A program made the position numbers and the translations under genes. Shown here piece by piece: positions 30,569 to 40,661 of a stretch of 64,000 nucleotides of DNA. Within the stretch, counting starts at the first letter, position 1. Each line of letters opens with the position of its first letter. This stretch comes from Rhodanobacter sp. OK091 (GTDB lineage Bacteria; Pseudomonadota; Gammaproteobacteria; Xanthomonadales; Rhodanobacteraceae), in contig NZ_FRCH01000001.1 in the NCBI RefSeq assembly GCF_900142825.1, forward strand, positions 1-64,000, given 5' to 3'. The notes below the pieces were generated by a model, which saw only the letters and a program-made list of their open reading frames with translations, was not told where the DNA came from and ran no database searches.

Positions 30569-30952
30569 TTACTGACTCACATTGCCCTGCAACGGCACGC
30601 TCTTGTTGAAGTGCAGCAGGAAGTCGATGTTGTACATGAACGGAATCTCCTTGTCGTAGGAGACCTGCAGCTGGCTGGCACCACCGGCATCGCGCTTGAT
30701 GGTGATGTCGGCGGGCTTGATGGTGGCGTCGTCGACGTACTGGAAGCCCATCTTGAACATCAGGCCACGGCGGATATCGTCCAGCGTCTTGCCGTTGGTG
30801 CCCTCGCTGGCGACCTGGTTCATCGCCTTGACCACACCCATGTATTCGGAATACGACGGCACCAACTTCATCGCCATGTAGCCGAGAAAGGCCACGATGG
30901 CCATGATGATCAGAAACCCGATCAGGGTGACGCCCGACTGCTTCGATTTCAT
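30569..30952 (-). CDS. DUF4845 single-span membrane protein
   Basis: 127 residues from ATG 30952. A type-IV-pilin-like opening MKSKQSGVTLIGFLIIMAIV gives one N-terminal membrane helix; the rest is extracytoplasmic. This is the DUF4845 protein always found between lepB and rnc in Xanthomonadales and Pseudomonas. Its function is unknown. Confidence 0.88.
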   Translation of the reverse strand: MKSKQSGVTLIGFLIIMAIVAFLGYMAMKLVPSYSEYMGVVKAMNQVASEGTNGKTLDDIRRGLMFKMGFQYVDDATIKPADITIKRDAGGASQLQVSYDKEIPFMYNIDFLLHFNKSVPLQGNVSQ

Positions 30953-31110
30953 AGTCCCCTCGCTATGCCGCATGGTGCGGCGTGCCCGTTGTCTGTGCCG
31001 ATCGCCCGCTCGATCCGCCTGTCGTGCCGATTATGCCGTGGATTCTCGCACTGTTAGCAGCCCGGCGTACGGGACGTTTCGACCCCGTCACGCTTTGGAC
31101 CATCGACAGC

Positions 31111-32022
31111 TCAATGGATCACCGTGCCCATCCGCGAGAAATCCACGCCACCGGTACCCCAACCCTTCCAGCTCATCCAGATCAGGAATGCCTTGCCGGC
31201 CAGGTTCTGTTCGGGCATGCAGCCCCACCAGCGGCTGTCGAGGCTGTCGTTGCGGTTGTCGCCCATCACCAGGTAGCAACCCGCCGGCACCTTCGAGGGC
31301 ACCCGGTCGTTCGGAATCGAGTTGGGCGTGGTGTAGGCCGGCATCTGCGCCGTGGTGTGGTTGACCACGCTGCCGTCCTCACGATGGAGGTGCTCGTTCC
31401 AGACCGTGGCCCCCATGTTCAGCATGATCTCGTCCACGCTGCGCTGCGGATTGCCCTGATACGGGCCGACTTCGTCCGCTTTCACGGGCTCGCCGTTGAT
31501 CAGCAGGTCGGCGCCATGCACCTCGATGCGGTCTCCGGGCAGGCCGATTACCCGCTTGATCCAGTTCTGCTGCTGTACCGGCGCATGCGGATCGTTGCAG
31601 CTCATGTCGCCGCTGCGCACCAGCGCGCCGCCGTCATGGCACAGATAGCCGGGAAAGCGGAATACCACCACGTCGCCGCGCTTGGGTTCGCCGAGATCGA
31701 CGAACTTGTTGTTGAACGCCGGCAGGCGAAGGCCATAGGCAAACTTGTTGACCAGGATGAAATCGCCCACGTCCAGCGTCGGCATCATCGAACCGGAGGG
31801 AATCCGAAAGGGTTCGGCTACGAACGAGCGCAGCAGCAACACCACCAGCACCACCGGGAACAGCGAACGGGCCCAGTCCACCGGCATCGGATCGCGATAC
31901 TCGGCACGCGCTGCGTCGAGGCGCGCCTTGCGCTTCTTGTACAGGAACAGGCGATCCAGACCCCATACCACGCCGAACAGCACGGTGAGGCCAAGCAGAA
32001 TCGCCGAAAAATCAAATTCCAT
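31111..32022 (-). CDS. lepB: Signal peptidase I
   Basis: 303 residues. An N-terminal membrane helix (ILLGLTVLFGVVWGLDRLFL), a second near 55-65 (LFPVVLVVLLLRSF). Catalytic serine in SGSMMPTL (about 77-84), catalytic lysine in KRVIGLPGD (about 150-158), and the conserved GDNRNDSLDSR box near the end. It removes signal peptides of exported proteins. Directly downstream of lepA. Confidence 0.97.
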   Translation of the reverse strand: MEFDFSAILLGLTVLFGVVWGLDRLFLYKKRKARLDAARAEYRDPMPVDWARSLFPVVLVVLLLRSFVAEPFRIPSGSMMPTLDVGDFILVNKFAYGLRLPAFNNKFVDLGEPKRGDVVVFRFPGYLCHDGGALVRSGDMSCNDPHAPVQQQNWIKRVIGLPGDRIEVHGADLLINGEPVKADEVGPYQGNPQRSVDEIMLNMGATVWNEHLHREDGSVVNHTTAQMPAYTTPNSIPNDRVPSKVPAGCYLVMGDNRNDSLDSRWWGCMPEQNLAGKAFLIWMSWKGWGTGGVDFSRMGTVIH

Positions 32023-32079
32023 GCCTTAACTCCAGGTTGCCAGGCAGATCATCGCTGATCATGCCTATTCAGATCGGGC

Positions 32080-33873
32080 TTATTTATCCACTCTCAGTAC
32101 GGCGAGGAAGGCTTCCTGCGGAATCTCCACCCGGCCGACCTGCTTCATGCGTTTCTTGCCTTCTTTCTGCTTTTCCAGCAACTTCTTTTTGCGGCTGACG
32201 TCGCCGCCGTAGCATTTGGCCAGCACATTCTTGCGCAGCGCTTTCACGGTGGAACGCGCGACGATCTGCGCGCCGATCGCGGCCTGGATCGCCACGTCGA
32301 ACTGCTGGCGCGGGATCAGATCCTTCATGCGGTCGACCAGCTCGCGACCCCGCCGTTCGGCATGCGTGCGATGCATGATCAGGCTGAGCGCATCGACGCG
32401 CTCGCCGTTGATCAGCACGTCGGTACGCACGAACGGACCCGCCTCGAAACGATCGAAGTGGTAGTCCATCGAGGCATAACCGCGCGAGACGGATTTGAGC
32501 CGGTCGAAGAAATCCATCACCACTTCGGCCAGCGGCATCTCATAGCTGATCTGCACCTGGGTCGCCAGATACTGGATCGAACGCTGCACGCCGCGCTTCT
32601 CCTCGCACAAGGTGATCACGTTGCCGATGTAATCCGGCGGCGTGAGGATATTGGCGACGATGATCGGTTCGCGGATTTCCTGCACCAGGCTGGAATTCGT
32701 CGGCAGCTTGGCCGGGTTGTCCAGCATCAGGATCGAGCCGTCGGTCTTGAGCACCTCGTACACCACGGTGGGTGCGGTGGTGATCAGGTTCAGATCGTAT
32801 TCGCGCTCCAGCCGCTCCTGCACGATCTCCATGTGCAGCATGCCGAGGAAGCCGCAGCGGAAGCCGAAGCCCATCGCTTCGGAGGACTCCGGCTCGAAGA
32901 ACAGTGCGGCATCGTTCAGACGCAGCTTGTCCAGCGCCTCGCGCATCGCCGGATAGTCGTCCGAGGACACCGGGAACAGCCCCGCGAACACGCGCGGCTG
33001 CATGGTCTGGAAACCGGGCAACGCCTTGTCGGCGGGCTTGCCGGCGTGGGTCAACGTATCGCCGACCGGCGCGCCGTGCACATCCTTGATCGAGGCGTTG
33101 ATCCAGCCCACCTCGCCGGCGCCGAGCTTGTCCAGCTTCTTGCGCTTGGGCGTGAATACGCCGACGTCGCCGACTTCGTGGGTCCGTCCGGTGGACATCA
33201 CCAGCAACTTGTCGCCCGGCTTGATCTCGCCCTGCATGATGCGCACCAGCGACACCACGCCAAGATAATTGTCGAACCAGGAGTCGATGATCAGCGCCTG
33301 CAGCCGGTCGGTATCACGCGGCTTCGGCGGCGGAATGCGGGCGACGATCGCCTCCAGCACCTCGACCACGTTCTGGCCGGTCTTGGCACTGATCGCCACC
33401 GCGTCGGTGGCATCGACGCCGATCACCGCCTCGATCTCGAGTTTCACTTTCTCGACATCGGCGGTCGGCAGGTCGATCTTATTGATCACCGGCACCACTT
33501 CCAGCCCCTGCTCCACCGCGGTATAGCAGTTCGCTACCGACTGCGCCTCGACGCCTTGCGCCGCGTCCACCACCAGCAGTGCACCTTCGCAGGCGGCCAG
33601 CGAGCGGCTGACTTCATAGGAAAAGTCGACATGCCCGGGGGTGTCGATGAAGTTGAGCTGATAGGTCTTGCCGTTGCGCGCGGTATACGGCAGCGACACC
33701 GACTGCGCCTTGATGGTGATGCCGCGCTCGCGCTCGATCGGATTGGTATCCAGCACCTGCGCTTCCATCTCGCGATCGGCCAGGCCGCCACAAAGCTGGA
33801 TGATGCGATCGGCCAGCGTGGACTTGCCGTGATCGATATGGGCAATGATGGAGAAGTTGCGGATCAATTCCAT
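32080..33873 (-). CDS. lepA: Elongation factor 4 (LepA)
   Basis: 597 residues, the usual length. G motifs [22 protein letters not shown] and NKIDLP; C-terminal LepA-specific part ends [18 protein letters not shown]. Back-translocating ribosomal GTPase acting under ionic or cold stress and in initiation. First gene of the lep block after mucD. Confidence 0.98.
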   Translation of the reverse strand: MELIRNFSIIAHIDHGKSTLADRIIQLCGGLADREMEAQVLDTNPIERERGITIKAQSVSLPYTARNGKTYQLNFIDTPGHVDFSYEVSRSLAACEGALLVVDAAQGVEAQSVANCYTAVEQGLEVVPVINKIDLPTADVEKVKLEIEAVIGVDATDAVAISAKTGQNVVEVLEAIVARIPPPKPRDTDRLQALIIDSWFDNYLGVVSLVRIMQGEIKPGDKLLVMSTGRTHEVGDVGVFTPKRKKLDKLGAGEVGWINASIKDVHGAPVGDTLTHAGKPADKALPGFQTMQPRVFAGLFPVSSDDYPAMREALDKLRLNDAALFFEPESSEAMGFGFRCGFLGMLHMEIVQERLEREYDLNLITTAPTVVYEVLKTDGSILMLDNPAKLPTNSSLVQEIREPIIVANILTPPDYIGNVITLCEEKRGVQRSIQYLATQVQISYEMPLAEVVMDFFDRLKSVSRGYASMDYHFDRFEAGPFVRTDVLINGERVDALSLIMHRTHAERRGRELVDRMKDLIPRQQFDVAIQAAIGAQIVARSTVKALRKNVLAKCYGGDVSRKKKLLEKQKEGKKRMKQVGRVEIPQEAFLAVLRVDK

Positions 33874-34069
33874 GGAGCGCTGGCGGCCTGTCGGGCTTGG
33901 GTTTCACTGCCGCGCACCATGCGCAGCAACACATCACCTGAGAATGATGCTAACCCGGCATTATCGCATGGAACCCGCCCCGCCCCGCCACCGCACCGCG
34001 CGGATGCGGCAGGCTAGCCATCCAACGGACGCGGATGGCTACCCTGCCGCTCGTTGCGACAGCGGTCGA

Positions 34070-35542
34070 TTACTTGTTGTCCGGTATCGTCAGGCCGATA
34101 AAGCTGCTCTGGTCGCCACGACGCACCAGCAACAGCACCGTGCTGCCTGGCTTCACTTCCTTGGTCGCCGCCTGGAACTCGGCGACACCGCCGACCTTCT
34201 GCTGGTTGACCATCAGAATCACGTCGCCAGCCTGCAAACCCGCCTGCGCCGCCACCGGGCCGGTGATGTCGCCAATCACCACGCCCTGCTCCGACTTCAG
34301 TCCCAGCTGCTTGCGGGTGTCGTTGTCCAACGGCTGCACGGTCAAGCCCAATGCCGTCGAACCGCTTCGGCCCGATGGCGGCATGACGCCCTTGTTGTTC
34401 ACCGCATTCTGATCGCGCGACGCCTCATTGACGGTGACCTCGAGCGTCTGCTTCTTGCCGTTGCGCAAGATATCCATGGGAACCTTGCTGCCCGGCTTGG
34501 TCATGCCGACCAGCGGAGGCAGGTCCGCAGCCTGCTGCAACGGCTGACCGTTATAGGACAAGATGATGTCGCCAGCCTGGATGCCGGCCTTGGCCGCACC
34601 GCTGCCCGGGGTGACGTCGACCACCGCAGCTCCCGCGCCGTTGTCGAGCTTGAACGCCTTGACGATATCGTCGCTGACCGGCTGCATCGTCACGCCGAGT
34701 TGGCCGCGCGACACGTAGCCCTTGCTCTTGATCTGCTGCACCGCATTCATCGCCACGTCGATCGGGATCGAGAACGACACGCCCATGTAATCGCCGGTGT
34801 TGGAATATATCTGCGAATTGACGCCGACTACGCGGCCCTGCAGATCGAACAGCGGACCGCCGGAATTGCCGCGATTGATCGGCACATCGGTCTGGATGAA
34901 CGAGGTATACGGCTGGTCCTGCTGGCCGAGGTTGCGCCCCACCGCGCTGACGATGCCCTGCGTCACGGTGTAGTCGAAACCGAATGGCGAGCCGATCGCC
35001 AACACCCACTGGCCCGGCTTCAGGCTGCGCGAATCGCCAAGGCTCACCGCCGGCAGGCTGCCGCCGGCATCGACTTTGAGCACGGCGATGTCATAGGTGG
35101 GATCGGTGCCGATCACCTTGGCGGTCAGCGTGCGCCTATCTTGCAGGCGCACGGTAACCACGTCCGCATGATCGACCACATGGTTGTTGGTAAGGATGTA
35201 GCCGTCGCTGGAGATGATGAAGCCCGAGCCCAGCGAGGTGCGCTTCTGCTCCTGCGGCGACGGCATCATCGGCATGCCGAAGAAACGCCGGAACATCTCG
35301 GCTTGCGGATCGTCCGGCATGCCCTGCCCGGGCATCGAATCGCCGCCGGTACTGCGGTTCGCACCTTGTTTTTCGCCGCTGTACTTGGCCTCGACATGCA
35401 CTACCGCGGGTGCATTTTTCTGCACGATGCCGGTGAAATCCGGCAACGTTGCCGCAGCCGGCGTCTGCGCCTGCACCGCGTTGACGCTGGCAAGACCCAG
35501 CAGTGCGCAGCACGTCAGCGTGCGCATGATGGAATGTTTCAT
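34070..35542 (-). CDS. mucD: Periplasmic serine endoprotease, DegP/MucD type
   Basis: 490 residues. Signal peptide (TLTCCALLGLASVNAVQA). The trypsin-like triad is intact: His in TNNHVVDHA, Asp in TYDIAVLKVD, Ser in GNSGGPL. Two PDZ domains follow (LGVTMQPVS ... and LGLTVQPLD ...). Position after rpoE-rseA matches the mucD gene of the alginate/envelope-stress operon. AAGGAGGAG gives a strong ribosome site. Confidence 0.95.
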   Translation of the reverse strand: MKHSIMRTLTCCALLGLASVNAVQAQTPAAATLPDFTGIVQKNAPAVVHVEAKYSGEKQGANRSTGGDSMPGQGMPDDPQAEMFRRFFGMPMMPSPQEQKRTSLGSGFIISSDGYILTNNHVVDHADVVTVRLQDRRTLTAKVIGTDPTYDIAVLKVDAGGSLPAVSLGDSRSLKPGQWVLAIGSPFGFDYTVTQGIVSAVGRNLGQQDQPYTSFIQTDVPINRGNSGGPLFDLQGRVVGVNSQIYSNTGDYMGVSFSIPIDVAMNAVQQIKSKGYVSRGQLGVTMQPVSDDIVKAFKLDNGAGAAVVDVTPGSGAAKAGIQAGDIILSYNGQPLQQAADLPPLVGMTKPGSKVPMDILRNGKKQTLEVTVNEASRDQNAVNNKGVMPPSGRSGSTALGLTVQPLDNDTRKQLGLKSEQGVVIGDITGPVAAQAGLQAGDVILMVNQQKVGGVAEFQAATKEVKPGSTVLLLVRRGDQSSFIGLTIPDNK

Positions 35543-35746
35543 GACTCCTCCTTGGTTGACTTCAATCGGGAAGACTTCGGGCTGATTGCTTCAGGCTGAT
35601 TGCCTCAGTCTGGTTGGATGACTTCAACGGCTGCGCGCCGCGGCGGATCCGGGCGCGCGCCTACCGCCCGCTGGTGCGGGTGGAGGGGCGGCGAAACCAT
35701 TGGGGGTGAGCGAGTGCGGGCAATCACACGCGAACTCGCTTGTTGC

Positions 35747-36445
35747 CTACTGCGCGACAGCCTGGCCCTGGCGCGAGGTGCCCGGTGCAGCCTGTTGTCC
35801 AGCCTGCTGCTCGGGGTCGAGCAACAGAAGATAGCTACCGTCCTTGTTGTCGAGCGTGCGGTAGCGCGGCATCGACGGATAGGTCGACAGACGACGCGCA
35901 TATGCCGGCTGGTTCTGACCGAAAGGCGCACCCAGCGTGGCCGAAGCCTGCTGGCTGAGCAGTCCGGCAGAATTGCCGCTCAGCCATGGCGGCACGGCGG
36001 CAGGAGCGGTCGGCATGCTGATCGGCCGCGCGGCGGCGACTGTGTTGGTCTGCCGTGTGGTCGATGCGGTCAGGCGCTCGGCATCGCCGGTAGGCTGACC
36101 GATCATCAGGGCGGCGGCGGCCACACTGGCGGCAATCGCGCCACCGGTCGACCAGCGCAGCCAATGGCTGCGCCTGGATATCGCCGCAACCGGCGCCGAC
36201 TCCTGCTCGATCGCCCACATCACCCGCGCCGCAAACCCGGCCGAAGCCATGGGTGGCAACTGCCGGCGCAGACTGTCACGGGCGATATGGTATCGAGCCC
36301 AGCTCCGCTGCAGCGACGGATCGTGATCGAGCCGACGCAGCAAGAAGCGCAGCTGCTCCTTCGACAACTCACCATCGATACCGGCGGAAAGGCTTTCCGA
36401 GGCATCTGGATTCAAGTCTTCTGGATTCATGCCTGCCTGATTCAT
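35747..36445 (-). CDS. rseA: Anti-sigma-E factor RseA
   Basis: 232 residues. The N-terminal anti-sigma domain (ESLSAGIDGELSKEQLRFLL, WARYHIARDSLRRQLPP), one membrane helix (about 99-117, GGAIAASVAAAALMIG) and a low-complexity periplasmic tail rich in Ala, Gln and Pro. It holds RpoE inactive at the membrane until proteolysis. Starts 9 bp after rpoE. No rseB gene follows; mucD comes next. Confidence 0.9.
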   Translation of the reverse strand: MNQAGMNPEDLNPDASESLSAGIDGELSKEQLRFLLRRLDHDPSLQRSWARYHIARDSLRRQLPPMASAGFAARVMWAIEQESAPVAAISRRSHWLRWSTGGAIAASVAAAALMIGQPTGDAERLTASTTRQTNTVAAARPISMPTAPAAVPPWLSGNSAGLLSQQASATLGAPFGQNQPAYARRLSTYPSMPRYRTLDNKDGSYLLLLDPEQQAGQQAAPGTSRQGQAVAQ

Positions 36446-36454
36446 GTCTGATCC

Positions 36455-37066
36455 TCAGCGGTCCGACAACAGGGGCCGCAGCTTTTCGTCGATCGCTTCA
36501 CGTGCCCGGAAGATGCGCGAACGCACCGTACCGATCGGGCAACCCATCGCTTCGGCGATTTCATCGTAGCTGAGGCCGTCCACTTCACGTAGCGTAATGG
36601 CTGTCCGCAGCTCTTCGGGCAAGGCTTGGACAGTGGAAAATACAGATTGTTCAATTTCCTGGCGCATCATCTCGCGCTCGGGTGTGGCGCTGTCGTGCAT
36701 GCGCTCGGCACCGGCCATGAACTCGGCGTCGTCGGCATCGATGTCGCCTGCCGGCGGACGCCGGCCCATTGCCACCAAGTGGTTCTTGGCGGTGTTCACC
36801 GCAATCTTGTACAGCCAGGTATAGAAAGCGCTGTCACCGCGAAACGAGCCGATCGCCCGCCACGCGCGGATGAACGATTCCTGTGCGATGTCCTCGCACT
36901 CGGCATGGCTTCTTACATAGCGCGACACCAGCCCGATCACCTTGTGCTGGTATTTGCGCACCAGCAGGTCGAAGGCCCGCTTGTCTCCTTGCTGGACACG
37001 CTCGACCAGCGCGCGATCCAGTTCGTTTTCGCCCATCCGGGCCGTATCCGTCGTCAATGCCGTCAT
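36455..37066 (-). CDS. rpoE: RNA polymerase sigma factor RpoE
   Basis: 203 residues. Region 2 (DLLVRKYQHKVIGLVSRYVR, AQESFIRAWRAIGSFRGDSA) and region 4 (LPEELRTAITLREVDGLSYD, GCPIGTVRSRIFRAREAI) are typical ECF sigma factor. It controls envelope-stress genes, here with rseA and mucD. ATG 37066 or 37036 are possible starts. A sigma-E-type promoter lies upstream. Confidence 0.96.
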   Translation of the reverse strand: MTALTTDTARMGENELDRALVERVQQGDKRAFDLLVRKYQHKVIGLVSRYVRSHAECEDIAQESFIRAWRAIGSFRGDSAFYTWLYKIAVNTAKNHLVAMGRRPPAGDIDADDAEFMAGAERMHDSATPEREMMRQEIEQSVFSTVQALPEELRTAITLREVDGLSYDEIAEAMGCPIGTVRSRIFRAREAIDEKLRPLLSDR

Positions 37067-37101
37067 CCGCTGCGGAGCTTGTTTTGAACTGAACGCGGCG
37101 C

Positions 37102-37128
37102 TCAGACCACAGTCGGGCGCCCGAGTTC
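37102..37128 (-). promoter_or_regulatory. Sigma-E promoter of rpoE
   Basis: GAACTC (37128-37123), 16-bp spacer, TCTGA (37106-37102). Consensus is GAACTT-N16-TCTGA. Transcription would start near 37095, giving a 30-nt leader and autoregulation. Confidence 0.65.
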
Positions 37129-37254
37129 AGCATGCGTGGGTATCGCCTCCACCATAACGCACCGCCTGTTGGCTGGTTGTCATGTGCGACCAGGCTCATC
37201 CCCCGGGCCCATCACGGACCCACATCCGCTGTTATGGGGACTCCGATCTCCGGC

Positions 37255-39819
37255 TCAAGCCGGCTCGGCCACGCGTCCTTCCAGCAGGCGCTGCCGCTCG
37301 GCCAGCAACTTGTCGAAGCTGATCGGCTGCAGCGGCCGGCAGAACAAGTAACCCTGCAGCTCATCGCAGCCATGGGTACGCAGGAACTCCATGTGCTGCT
37401 CGATCTCCACGCCTTCGGCCACCACGGCGCGCTTCAACCGATGGGCCATTTCGATGGTGGCGCGCACGATCGCTTCGTCGTCGGGGTCGACACCGATATT
37501 GCGTACGAAGCTCTGGTCGATCTTGATCCGGTCGGCCGGCAGGCGGCGCAGGTAATCCAGCGAGGCCGCACCGGTGCCGAAATCGTCGATCGCGATGTGG
37601 CAGCCCAACTTGTGCAGCGCGTGCAGGTTCTCCACCAGATTGGGGGCAGCCTTGATGCTGATGCTTTCGGTGACCTCCATCTCCAGCAAGGTGGGATCCA
37701 GGCCGGTTTCGCGCAGCACCTTGGCGACGGTATCCAGCAGTTGCGGTTCCATCAGCTGTACCGCGGACAGGTTCACGCCCAGACGCAGCCGCAATCCGTA
37801 GCGCTGCTCCCATTCCTTCGCCTGGCGGCAGGCGGTACGCATCACCCATTCGCCGATCGACACGATCAGCCCGGTTTCCTCCGCCAGCGGAATGAACACC
37901 GCCGGGCTGATCATGCCAAGCTCGGGATGCTCCCAGCGTATCAATGCCTCCATCCCGACGATGTCTTCGGTCTCGGTGTTGACCTGGGGCTGGTAGACCA
38001 CGCGCAGTTCACCGTTACCCTCGGCATGGCGCAGGCGGCTTTTCAACGCCATGCCATGTTCCCGCGCGTATTCCGGGCTGACTTCGTAGATCTGGAAATT
38101 GTTGCGGCCGAGATGCTTGGCCGCATACATTGCCTCGTCGGCATGCTTGAGCAGAGTCTGCGCATCGCCGGCATCGTCGGGGAAGAAGCTCAAACCCATC
38201 GATGCAGTCACCTGCAGTTCGGTGCCGTCCTCGAGATAAAGCGGCGTCTCCATCACCTGCACGATCTTCTCGGCCACGCGCAACACGTCGTCGTTCTTCA
38301 CGATATGCCGCAGCACGATGGTGAATTCGTCGCCGGCATAGCGGGCCACGGTGTCCGAGGCGCGTATGCTGCCGCACAGGCGCTCGGTGACTGTCCGCAG
38401 CACCTGATCGCCGGCAGCGTGGCCGTAGGTGTCGTTGACTGCCTTGAAGCGGTCGAGATCGACGAACAACACGGCGAAGCACTCGCCGTTGCGGATCGCC
38501 TCGCGGATGATCGTTTCCAGCCGGTCGTTGAACAACAGCCGGTTCGGCAAACCGGTCAATGCGTCGACCAGACCCTCGGCACGGCCCTGCTCGCGCGTGC
38601 GCCCCAGCTCCAGCACTTGCGCGAAACGGGCCGCAGCACAACGCAACACCGGCTCGATGATGCCCATCTCGCCGAAGCCCTTGCGGCTTCCCGCCAGCAT
38701 CGCACCGAGCACGGTATGGCGCTCGTCGTACAGCGGCAGACCGGCAAAGCCGGCCAGGTCGAGATGCTGCAGCAAGGGGTCGACCGGCGCCAGCCGTTTC
38801 GCATCGGACCGATACAGAATCGGCTTGCCGCCCAGCACCAATTGCAGGGAGCTTTGCAGTTGGGCTGGCGGCCATACCGGGTCGTCGCCGCTCCACAATT
38901 GCAGCGTCTGGGTCGGCGCATCGGCGCCGTCCTGACGCGCCGACCAGACGGCGAGATAATCCAGCCCCAGTTCGTCGAACAACAGACGTCCGGCGGCAAT
39001 CTGCGCATCGACGCCACTGGTCGAGGCAAACATCCGCGACAGCAGCGACAAGGCGGCTTCGGCGCGCAGGTCGGCGCGATCGCTGCGGAACATCAGCGCC
39101 AGCGCATCGCGCCCGGCATGCCGTATGCGCCGCACACTGGCCTGGCCGGTATCGGCTCCCTGTGCCGACCTGCGCTGACAGGGATGCCAGCTGCGGTCAG
39201 CCTCGGCCAGCACCTGCGCGATGGGAATGCCCTCGAAGCGCAGCACGCCGGTCAATGGCAGGCCTTCCCACTGACTGGCGTGCAGACGGCTATGCCGGGC
39301 CAGCGTCGGGCTGACCTCGAGCAGGCGATGGGTTTGCGCATCGGCAATCAGCCACTCGCTGTCGCCTTCTTCAAAGACATAGCGGTAATCCTCGGGTGCC
39401 CCATCGGCTGCCGCAGCGGCCGTCTGGCGCAGGCCCGGATCGCCACTTTGCGAGCGGCGCCAGCGTGCCACCAGTTCGGTGTCGATCCGTGTGGCAGAAA
39501 GCCAGTCCGCGATCCCTGCCGGCAGATCGGCCGGGCTGAGCGAGGCCTCCTCTGCGAGTACGGCAATCAGGGGCGTATCCGCCCCGCCCGGCAGGCGCCG
39601 CAATTGCTCGCAGCTGTTGCGAGCCTGCCGTTCGTCGCCGGCCAGCACCATCACCATCAGTTGCAACGGCGGTACCGGCGGCCGCCCCTCCAGCAGGATC
39701 GCCGCATGAGCCACATCACGTGCGCTGTAGATCTGCGGGTAACCCGCGTGATCGAGCGCATCGAACAGACTGCGACGCAACTCGCGCTGTGCAGCGACTA
39801 CCAGAATGCCGGAGTTCAT
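37255..39819 (-). CDS. Diguanylate cyclase/phosphodiesterase (GAF-GGDEF-EAL) with receiver-like N-terminus
   Basis: 854 residues from ATG 39819. N-terminus (1-120) resembles a receiver but the phospho-Asp position reads LQLMVMVLAGD, so it is degenerate. A PAS-like part (about 145-215), a GAF-like part (about 265-405), GGDEF at about 420-580 with RYAGDEFTI (AGDEF; the AGDEF form can be active), and EAL at about 590-845 with EALIRWEHP and the catalytic DDFGTG. Could make or degrade c-di-GMP; the intact EAL suggests degradation. Co-directional with the 175-residue gene before it. Confidence 0.9.
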   Translation of the reverse strand: MNSGILVVAAQRELRRSLFDALDHAGYPQIYSARDVAHAAILLEGRPPVPPLQLMVMVLAGDERQARNSCEQLRRLPGGADTPLIAVLAEEASLSPADLPAGIADWLSATRIDTELVARWRRSQSGDPGLRQTAAAAADGAPEDYRYVFEEGDSEWLIADAQTHRLLEVSPTLARHSRLHASQWEGLPLTGVLRFEGIPIAQVLAEADRSWHPCQRRSAQGADTGQASVRRIRHAGRDALALMFRSDRADLRAEAALSLLSRMFASTSGVDAQIAAGRLLFDELGLDYLAVWSARQDGADAPTQTLQLWSGDDPVWPPAQLQSSLQLVLGGKPILYRSDAKRLAPVDPLLQHLDLAGFAGLPLYDERHTVLGAMLAGSRKGFGEMGIIEPVLRCAAARFAQVLELGRTREQGRAEGLVDALTGLPNRLLFNDRLETIIREAIRNGECFAVLFVDLDRFKAVNDTYGHAAGDQVLRTVTERLCGSIRASDTVARYAGDEFTIVLRHIVKNDDVLRVAEKIVQVMETPLYLEDGTELQVTASMGLSFFPDDAGDAQTLLKHADEAMYAAKHLGRNNFQIYEVSPEYAREHGMALKSRLRHAEGNGELRVVYQPQVNTETEDIVGMEALIRWEHPELGMISPAVFIPLAEETGLIVSIGEWVMRTACRQAKEWEQRYGLRLRLGVNLSAVQLMEPQLLDTVAKVLRETGLDPTLLEMEVTESISIKAAPNLVENLHALHKLGCHIAIDDFGTGAASLDYLRRLPADRIKIDQSFVRNIGVDPDDEAIVRATIEMAHRLKRAVVAEGVEIEQHMEFLRTHGCDELQGYLFCRPLQPISFDKLLAERQRLLEGRVAEPA

Positions 39820-39864
39820 GCGCGGGTATGCCTCAAAAGTATCCGGCCTCAAAAGTATCCGGTC

Positions 39865-40392
39865 TCAAACCAGCCAACGGCCGTCGCGCAGGCGAAGACG
39901 CCGCGGCAGGCTGTCTTCACTGCTCAGGTGTACCGCCGCGTCCCCCAAATGTTCGGCCAGTGCCGCCGGCGCATCGATCAATACGACGCGGCGCAGGTAT
40001 TCCTTCGGTGCACGAGCCAGCTGGCGCAGCAACGTGGCATCCATCGCCGACAGCGGCAACTCCAGCCCCAGCAGGAAATAAACGCCGAAGTGCATGCTCT
40101 GCCGCATGTAGCGCAAGGCATTGCCCAACCGTTGGCAGTCCGGTACCCGTACATGGGCGTCGCGCAGGCTGCTCAGGCCGGTATCGGGCTGCCACAGATA
40201 TACCGCCTGCCCGGTATGCCGGGCGATCGCACGGACCTGGTCGATCAAGGCGTGGACGTCCTTGCTGTCCAGCACAACCAGACCACTGGGAGCCGCCAGA
40301 ATCCGCCCGAAAATCTCGGTGCCGGCTTGTGGTGGAACGGAGGCCATTGCGGAAGTCATTGCGTCCCCGTCCCGTAGCGTCAGCAGTGCCAT
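39865..40392 (-). CDS. Hypothetical protein upstream of the GGDEF/EAL gene
   Basis: 175 residues, no signal peptide or membrane span. Segments GLVVLDSKDVHALIDQVRAI and RVVLIDAPAALAEHLGDAAV look like a P-loop-less Rossmann or receiver-like fold. 45 bp before the c-di-GMP gene on the same strand, so probably co-transcribed and related in function. Family not recognised; an alternative start is Met12. Confidence 0.6.
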   Translation of the reverse strand: MALLTLRDGDAMTSAMASVPPQAGTEIFGRILAAPSGLVVLDSKDVHALIDQVRAIARHTGQAVYLWQPDTGLSSLRDAHVRVPDCQRLGNALRYMRQSMHFGVYFLLGLELPLSAMDATLLRQLARAPKEYLRRVVLIDAPAALAEHLGDAAVHLSSEDSLPRRLRLRDGRWLV

Positions 40393-40661
40393 GATGAATC
40401 GTCAGGCCAGCAATGGAACGTGTGACTTGTCGGGCATGGCCCGGCCGTTGCACGCTGCCCATTGAACCACGATGTGTCGCCGTTCAGCATGTGCGGCTCT
40501 TGCCGCAACCCCATGCCCCGCCCAGTCGGCCTTGGCAGGCCACCCGGCGGTTACCGGATTTCACACCGGCGCCACAGCGTGGTCAAGCGAGCCCGTCACA
40601 ACTCGCAATCAAGACCGCAGAAAGGTATGGTTCAGACCTCCTCCACCATGCCTTTATCCCC

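Noticed and set aside
32362-34017. 551-codon plus frame opposite lepA
   Set aside because: Shadow of lepA in GC-rich DNA; His/Arg/Asp-rich with no domain.
37132-40377. 1081-codon plus frame opposite the GGDEF/EAL gene
   Set aside because: The minus strand has complete conserved domains; the plus frame has none.
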